Assembly: GCA_021401465.1 (NCBI GenBank)
Contig: JADDMT010000250.1
Coordinates: 1 to 25,325 of the forward strand
Origin: Teratosphaeria epicoccoides
Taxonomy: Eukaryota; Ascomycota; Dothideomycetes; Mycosphaerellales; Teratosphaeriaceae
DNA: 25,325 nucleotides
Direction of reading: 5' to 3'
Shown one piece after another: positions 20,401-25,325 of the stretch (positions are counted from its first letter, which is position 1; each line of letters begins with the position of its first letter). The position numbers and the translations under genes were made by a program. Below the pieces are notes generated by a model that saw only the letters and a program-made list of their open reading frames with translations, ran no database searches and had not been told where the DNA came from.

Positions 20401-20957
20401 ACCTAGTAGCACTCGGACAAGTAGAACATCTACGCCGACTGCAAACAGAAGCACGACTCGACCTGTAGTTCTATTAGCAGAACATGGTATAGTACGCAAA
20501 TCGTAAGAGAATTAAGGGACTAATTCTAAAGGAGGGGGACAAAGTATATCTCCTCTGCTGTCACATCAAATCAGACAAGCCGAGTAAAAAACTAGACGCT
20601 GTAAAACTAGGACTATTCAGGATCAAGGCTAAGAAAGGACTAGTTAATCTTAAGTTACAGCTACCTAAGCAGATGAGAATAGACCCTGTGTTCTATGTCT
20701 CTCTGCTAGAACAAGTAGCGCTAGACGCTACACTGCAAACAGAACCCTTACTACTCGACCCTAAAGTAGAAGAACCCGAGTACTCTGTTAAGAAGATTGT
20801 CGACACTCGCTAGCAGGACGGACAGCGAGAGTACTTAGTAAAATGGGAAGGATATAGGAGTACCAAGAACACCTAGGAACCCCTAGAACATCTGCGAAAC
20901 TATTAGCAAAAGATACGAAGTTTCGAGAAAGGAACGAACCTAGGAAGAAGATTATAA
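17487..20957 (+). pseudogene. A4 pol: protease, RT, RNase H, integrase, chromodomain; one frame with RIP stops
   Basis: One frame without indels. The protease carries ALIDSGCTRIF (Asp at 17580). RT has YVDYRRLNDI near 18320, FSKFDI.RAYNQIRI near 18415 and VYLDDILVYS (DD at 18615-18620). RNase H starts at VETDASDVV near 19047. The integrase zinc finger is H-x-x..H (near 19691) with the second Cys pair damaged (CVTY). Catalytic Asp-Asp-Glu are all present: MDFIVKLP (19899), VTDRGSMFTS (20097) and TERLNQTLEQ (20205). The C-terminal chromodomain is at about 20778-20935 (REYLVKWEGY; this Trp survives), with TAA at 20955-20957. Catalytic residues persist, but numerous TAG codons make it a pseudogene. 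It is the best template for family A. Confidence 0.95.
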
Positions 20958-21575
20958 GCCATGACTAGACTCCTACAGGACGCCGTCGATCGGCTCGGCT
21001 ACCACGCTATCTAGGAAACCCTAATACGAGGCGTTAGCAAAACCCTCTATTACGCTCTATGTCGTAGGACTAAGAGCGAGACCTGCTAAAGGATCTAGGT
21101 TAAGAAGGAACCTAGCCTGCGAGAGAGCCTGTTCTTCGGCCTCATCCTCCCTGATCTCACGCTCCTTGAGAGCGCGACTATCCTCGACCTCCTAGTCGAC
21201 CGCGTCTAACTGTTTTCGAAGATGCATCTCCTTTACATGCGCCTCTATCATCTTCTACGAAGCCTTGGCTAGGACCGCCTTCGCATAATCGAGATCAGTA
21301 ATTAGTCTTTTCCGCTAATTACCTAACTTCTTCTATTCGACCTCTGTTACCTTCGCGTCATAACTCCGACAGTTGCTAAAGTGACATTAAGAACATTTCC
21401 CTGAGGAAATGTGCACCTGACAAACAAGCTTTAACTCTTGACACTATGTATAGGACTTCATGCTGTCCTAGCCCTAACGATAGATTCGATTCGCGCGGCG
21501 TTTACGTTTCTGTGTTAAAGGGGCGTTAGTGTCTAGGATGACATAAGGCAGTAATGTAGAAAGAGAAGACATCAT
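20952..21575 (-). pseudogene. Antisense ORF 2 (aORF2) of element A4: 207-codon Cys-cluster/coiled-coil protein
   Basis: The minus-strand frame from ATG (21573-21575; a second ATG follows at once) to TAA (20952-20954) has 207 codons, no frameshift, and 11 internal stops: ten TAG and one TAA, no TGA. This fits a once-open gene hit by RIP. The product has a basic stretch at residues 22-27 (QKRKRR), Cys at 45, 53, 61, 64 and 69 (C-x7-C-x7-C-x2-C-x4-C), and a long charged helical region at about 90-150, likely a coiled coil. I know no family with certainty; the Cys spacing recalls small fungal zinc-binding domains. It fills nearly all the space between pol and the polypurine tract, and its stop abuts the pol TAA (20955-20957) within TTATAA. 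It mirrors aORF1 in position and orientation, so I infer an accessory gene of the element. Confidence 0.7.
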
Positions 21576-21640
21576 GGCATAAAAGGAAATGACAAGAGAA
21601 ACCCCGCACTAATAAGGTAGCTTAGGGACAAGCTAGGCTA

Positions 21641-21652
21641 AGAGGGGGATAG
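21641..21652 (+). other. Polypurine tract of A4
   Basis: AGAGGGGGATAG stands directly upstream of the TGTCATGAG start of LTR E. Plus-strand primer site. Confidence 0.85.
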
Positions 21653-22093
21653 TGTCATGAGTGTTAGGAGTAATGTAGGTTTTAGGATCATGAGGGTCCT
21701 AAGTGCTATAAGTGTTAGGCATAGTCATAGGAGAAAGGATCTGTCACGTAAGGACAGATCCCTAGATCTATAGGGTTAGTCTACAGATCTATAGGCCTAT
21801 AGGGGAGAAGGGATCTGTCATAGGATAACAGACCCTCGAAACTGTAGGGTTAGTCTACAGATCTATAGACACGGATCTGTCGGGTCTGTTAATAGATCTA
21901 ACAGAGCTGCTCTGTCTCTCTAGTATATAGGGATAGCTTTAGGACAGGGAGTTAGGAGCTTCGTGCTCAATTTAATTCCCTTTCCCTAGGGGATAGTTAG
22001 TTACAAGGACAATTGCCATTGTCGATATTCTTCATAGCTCTACGAGTCTAACACCTAGTTACCTTCCTGCTATCGGCACCTACCCTTATGACA
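21653..22093 (+). repeat. LTR E: 3' LTR of family A element A4 (441 bp)
   Basis: TGTCATGAG...TTATGACA. TATATA at 21924-21929; unmutated start motif GTGCTCAA at 21963-21970, 39 nt later. It has fewer RIP changes than LTR D. The right flank is CATAC (22094-22098), which does not match the GACTA left of LTR D, so D and E may not come from one insertion. Confidence 0.93.
21924..21970 (+). promoter_or_regulatory. Core promoter and presumed RNA start of family A LTR
   Basis: TATATA followed 39 nt later by GTGCTCAA. Complementarity of GTGCTCAA to the primer-binding site TTGAGCAC supports it as the first bases of the transcript. Confidence 0.55.
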
Positions 22094-25073
22094 CATACTA
22101 TGTAATGCTACTACCTATTTAATGAAGACATGTGCGATATCTTTAGTCTTAAAGTCTTCGCGGTATAGGATAAACTTCCTAAACTTAGTGAATTAGTCGA
22201 CTACTACCATGATTCTATTAAAGAACTCATTCGTAGCGGGTTCTCTTAACTAGGGTAGTTTGACAATGAAGTCTATAGCAAGCGATTCCTATGGCCGTTA
22301 GGGTACCTTTAGTAGTCGTAGTAGCCTATATAGTTTATAACAGTCATACTTACTCTGTTAGCAAGTTACACATTAACAGACATAGTCCTTAACTACTCTG
22401 CCTATCCTAGGGAAGTAATATTCTTGTCGGAGAATTTGCTTCATTTTAGACACTCCTAGGTGTCCTGCCTAAGGTACATTATGTCGGAGGCGTAGTAGCT
22501 CTAAACGTAAGGATGTTAGCATGTATACTAACCCTTAGAAGAGAAGCACTCTGTCTTCGTCTTCCTAGTCCTCCTGTCTATTAATGTCATTACGGACAGC
22601 AAGTGTAGTTCGGTCGTAAACTAGTACGTTCTTTAGGTTGTCCTAGAATTCGCTAGTCTATGTAATAGCTATAGCCGCGAGTTAGTTGACTCTAAGCGTG
22701 CCATCGCTATTTTCCTAGAGAATAGCATGTTTCTCCTGTTTCACGCCCTTTATGTAGTCAGTCTAGCGACTAAGTGCATCGGCGCGTGCGTTCTCGGATC
22801 CCTTGCGATAGACGATCTTATAGTTAAAGCTAGAGAGTTCCTTACTCTATCGGACTTGTCGTTAGTTTAACTCCTTCGTCGTAGTAAAGTATCGCAAGTT
22901 CTCATAGTTAGTGTAGACTATAACCTAGTGCTTAGAACCTTCTAAGTAGACTCGCTACGCCTTGTAGGTGTCTACTATAGCTAGAAGTTCTTTGTTATAG
23001 ATGTCGTAGCAGAGCTTAGGTCTAGACAGCTTCCTTAAGCGATAGGCGACTAGCTATAGTCGTCTACTCGGTCCTAGTTAACTTAAGCATGCCCTAAGTA
23101 CTATGTTAGAGGCATCTGTTTCGACCGTGATAGGCTTATTAGGGTCGAATACAAGCAAGATTAGCTAATCTGTAAATTGTTACTTAAGTTCCTTAAAGGC
23201 ATTCCGCTAGGCTTTGCCCTATACGAATAGTGTATCCTTTGTAGTAAGGGTCGTAAGTAGTGCCGTGATCTTCGAATAGTTTGTAACGAATCTTTAGTAG
23301 AAGTTAGCAAACCTAAGGAAGGACTATACTTCCTTAACATTAGTCGGTATAGGCTACTCTTTTACGACTTTGACCTTCTTAGTGTCTATCTTGATTCTGT
23401 TCTAGGCTACTACGTAGCCAAGGAAATAGACTTCTTGCTTATGAAACTCGCTCTTCTAAGGCTTAACCTTTAGCCTGTAATCCTAGAGTTTCTAAAGTAC
23501 CTTGCGTACGTAAGTCCTATGTTCTTCGATTGTTCGTAAGTAGACGAGGATGTCATCTAAGTATACAACCACGAAGATGTCGAGGTACTCTTGTAGCATG
23601 TTGTTAATAAATGCCTACTATGTAGCTAGGGCGTTTGTTAACCTAAATAGCATGACTATATACTCGTAGTGTCCGAACCTAGTTCGGAACGCAGTCTTCT
23701 ATTCTTTGCCTTCCTTAATTCGAATTCGGTTATACGCTCCTAGTATGTCGAACTTCGAGAACTATATTACTCCTTGTAGGCAATCCTGCAATTCTAAGAG
23801 TAAAGGAAGTAGATAACTGTTCTTTATCGTGATGTCATTTAATCTATAATAATCTACGTAAAGTCGCTAGTCGTCTTCTCCCTTAGGGACAAACAGGATC
23901 GGATACCCTGCTAGTAACTATGACTCGCGGATGAAGCCCTTCCGGAGGTTGTCTTCTAGGTATTTCCGGAGAATCTCTAGCTTCGCCGCTAATAATAGGC
24001 GAACTAGTTACTTCGTTAGCATCCTGCCTAGGAGTAAGGGTATCCTGTAGTCCTACTCCTAGTATTCTGGCAGAGCCTCTTAGTCGGGTTCTTCCTCGAA
24101 AAGGGTAGCAAATTCCTTATATTCATTAGGAACCATGAACTCGACTTCGACTTCAGATTGCGTTGCTTTAACCTATAGGACGTGTACTTCCTATTCTAGA
24201 TCCTTAATAGTAGCGACTATCTTGCTTGAAGTCATAGCACATATTTCGATCTTGCCTAGTACGTTGTACACTACAGGTAGAGGTATCGATCTTGAGAGTT
24301 CCGGGAACTAGATTCTCTCGTTCTTCTAGTTAAGGTAGGGGTTAGCGTTTCTTAGCCATAGTAACCCTAGCACTACATCCGAGCCAGGTGACTCTATGAT
24401 GTCGAACTAGATCATCTCTTAGTAGCGTCCTATCCGTAGAGGTATCGTCTCGGTCTCTTTGTTAACTATTCCTTAGTTGTACATAACCGGCTTTCTATTA
24501 ATCGCTTATAGTAAGAAAGCATTCGTCTTCGCCTGTAGCCTTATCCTAGCTGTCCTGGCGAACTTAGGCGTCATGAAGATTCTAGTGCATCCTGAATCTA
24601 TTAAGGCCTAGGCTAGCGTCTCGTTAATGTGTACCTATATTCTGAGGTTGTCCGCGTATCTTGCGCTAACTACAGCACATCGTTGCAGCCCTGTCTAGTC
24701 TGTCTATAGGTCTAATTCTGGCGGACCTCGCTGTTTTCTAAATAACTGTCTTCACAGACTAGTTCGGGGATCATGCGGTCTTAGCTTATTCTTCTTCGAG
24801 CATTACCGCTAACTAGCCTAAGAGGTCGTACTTACTCTTAGCCTCGTTGTTCCTGCGCGTTTCTTGCGTACTCTATTTTCAAATGGCTAACCTAGAGTCA
24901 TATCGCTCGTGGAACCTAGATACCTTCGTAGGTAAGGTAGCCTCCTTAGGGCGTAAACTCTACCCTAAACAGTACAATTTCTTGGACAATCTTCTAATGC
25001 GAGTAAGGGTAAGCTACAACTAGTAGTCTCCTTAGGTGTCGTCGCACGCGGTTGGCTAGTTCGTCATACTAAA
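22094..25073 (-). pseudogene. A5: reverse-oriented partial family A copy (gag tail, protease, RT, RNase H, most of integrase)
   Basis: The reverse complement matches A4 positions about 17108-20078 base for base with transition differences and nearly equal length (2980 against 2971 bp). Visible marks on the minus strand: integrase MDFI region near 22270, RT YLDDIL (DD at 23552-23557) and protease LIDSGC (Asp codon at 24596-24598). The integrase C-terminus, chromodomain, aORF and LTR expected to the left are absent; LTR E begins there instead. The gag side is cut at 25073 by the B2 LTR. TAG/TAA stops are frequent, so this copy was also RIP-mutated. Confidence 0.92.
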
Positions 25074-25235
25074 TGTGAAGGGCGAAGCCCTGAGTCTTGG
25101 CACAGGCTAGGGCCTATGCGACCCCTGACGAAGCCAGCTATAAAAGACCGGACAGCTGGCAGATAGTCCTTCTCTCCCCATCGTACTTGTTGAATACTAC
25201 ATGAACCCCTGTGTATACGCTGTTCACCCGTGACA
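25074..25235 (+). repeat. 5' LTR of family B element B2 (162 bp), little mutated
   Basis: It begins TGTGAAGGGC after the A5 flank CTAAA (25069-25073) and ends CCCGTGACA. The end was set by analogy with family A (ACA, 2 nt, primer-binding site). TATAAAA at 25139-25145. CAG, TGG and CACC words persist, unlike the surroundings, so RIP has barely touched it. The 3' part matches B1 at 11048-11198. Confidence 0.8.
25139..25188 (+). promoter_or_regulatory. B2 core promoter: TATAAAA and presumed RNA start ATCGTACTT
   Basis: TATAAAA at 25139-25145; ATCGTACTT at 25180-25188, 41 nt downstream, is complementary to the primer-binding site. Confidence 0.55.
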
Positions 25236-25237
25236 TT

Positions 25238-25246
25238 AAGTACGAT
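25238..25246 (+). other. Self-priming primer-binding site of B2
   Basis: AAGTACGAT is the exact reverse complement of ATCGTACTT (25180-25188) and begins 2 nt past the LTR end, the same spacing as in family A. Confidence 0.65.
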
Positions 25247-25256
25247 CAATTTCACC

Positions 25257-25325
25257 ATGGATAGGCCGTCCCCTAGCCAATTAACCCCGGTGTCCGAAGG
25301 ATCCACGAACGAGGAAGCGTTGGCA
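25257..25325 (+). CDS. B2 gag, N-terminal 23 codons (continues past the window)
   Basis: ATG at 25257-25259 in the good context CACCATGG, 11 bp after the primer-binding site. It aligns with the mutated B1 start (ATA, 11218). All 23 codons are open, and the sequence keeps Gln and unmutated CAA/TGG-type words. The product would be the N-terminus of a capsid polyprotein. Whether the rest is intact cannot be seen. Confidence 0.6.
   Translation, partial: MDRPSPSQLTPVSEGSTNEEALA

Noticed and set aside
1..25073. Alternative genetic code with TAG read as sense
   Set aside because: TAG falls both where Trp is conserved (chromodomain LVK*KGY) and where Gln is conserved (YP*TD in integrase). One reassigned codon cannot explain both, whereas CpA/TpG mutation can.
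25064..25306. Minus-strand 80-codon frame
   Set aside because: It lies across the A5/B2 junction and the B2 LTR and is an accident of the unmutated LTR.
1..25325. tRNA, rRNA or host housekeeping genes
   Set aside because: None of the expected structures or conserved motifs was seen on either strand by eye.

Overview
The window looks like a transposon graveyard from a filamentous ascomycete (Pezizomycotina). I see no intact host gene and no tRNA, rRNA or CRISPR. It is built almost wholly of nested Ty3/Gypsy-type LTR retrotransposons with chromodomains. Their reading frames are full of TAG (fewer TAA) codons where family-conserved Gln (CAG/CAA) and Trp (TGG) belong. With the many CTAG words and the almost purely C-to-T / G-to-A differences between copies, this is the signature of repeat-induced point mutation (RIP) at CpA/TpG. 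Genus cannot be named from the sequence.

Layout. 1-161: 3' end of a TGTCA...TGACA LTR (long subfamily) inserted in the gag of Element 1. 162-4446: Element 1 gag (C-terminal part), protease, RT/RNase H, integrase and chromodomain. 4443-6341 (minus): a 467-codon antisense ORF that ends on top of the Element 1 pol stop and is split by a 490-bp solo LTR (5509-5998) with a perfect 5-bp target duplication. 6342-7474: further non-pol sequence, then a purine tract and a candidate 334-bp LTR. 7475-8870: remnant of a minus-strand element with a chromodomain. 8871-11047: 5' LTR and gag of a family A element (A3). 11048-15179: family B element (B1), inserted in A3. 15180-22093: family A element A4 with both 441-bp LTRs, gag, pol, chromodomain, an antisense ORF (20952-21575) and a polypurine tract. 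22094-25073: part of a third family A copy (A5) in reverse orientation, making a ~2.98-kb inverted repeat with A4. 25074-25325: 5' LTR and gag start of a little-mutated family B copy (B2).

The most interesting points. (1) Two different elements carry an antisense ORF between pol and the 3' LTR. In both, the antisense stop codon overlaps or abuts the pol stop within a TTAA/TTATAA palindrome. Both products have a small Cys cluster and strongly basic stretches, and I recognise neither. (2) In families A and B the presumed first nucleotides of the transcript (about 40 nt after a TATA box) are complementary to the sequence 2 nt past the LTR end, which points to Tf1-like self-primed reverse transcription. 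(3) The family A U3 is an array of five GATCTGT stem-loops. The long subfamily also has paired ATGAGTCAT (Gcn4/AP-1-type) and CACGTG palindromes, which RIP has damaged in the other copies. (4) The flanks of A4 lack matching target duplications, so A4 is probably a recombinant between two insertions.

How the parts work together. In a live element the LTR gives promoter and RNA ends, gag-pol gives capsid, protease, RT/RNase H and integrase, and the chromodomain targets insertion to chromatin. The antisense ORF would be transcribed against pol. All copies here except possibly B2 are disabled by many nonsense codons.
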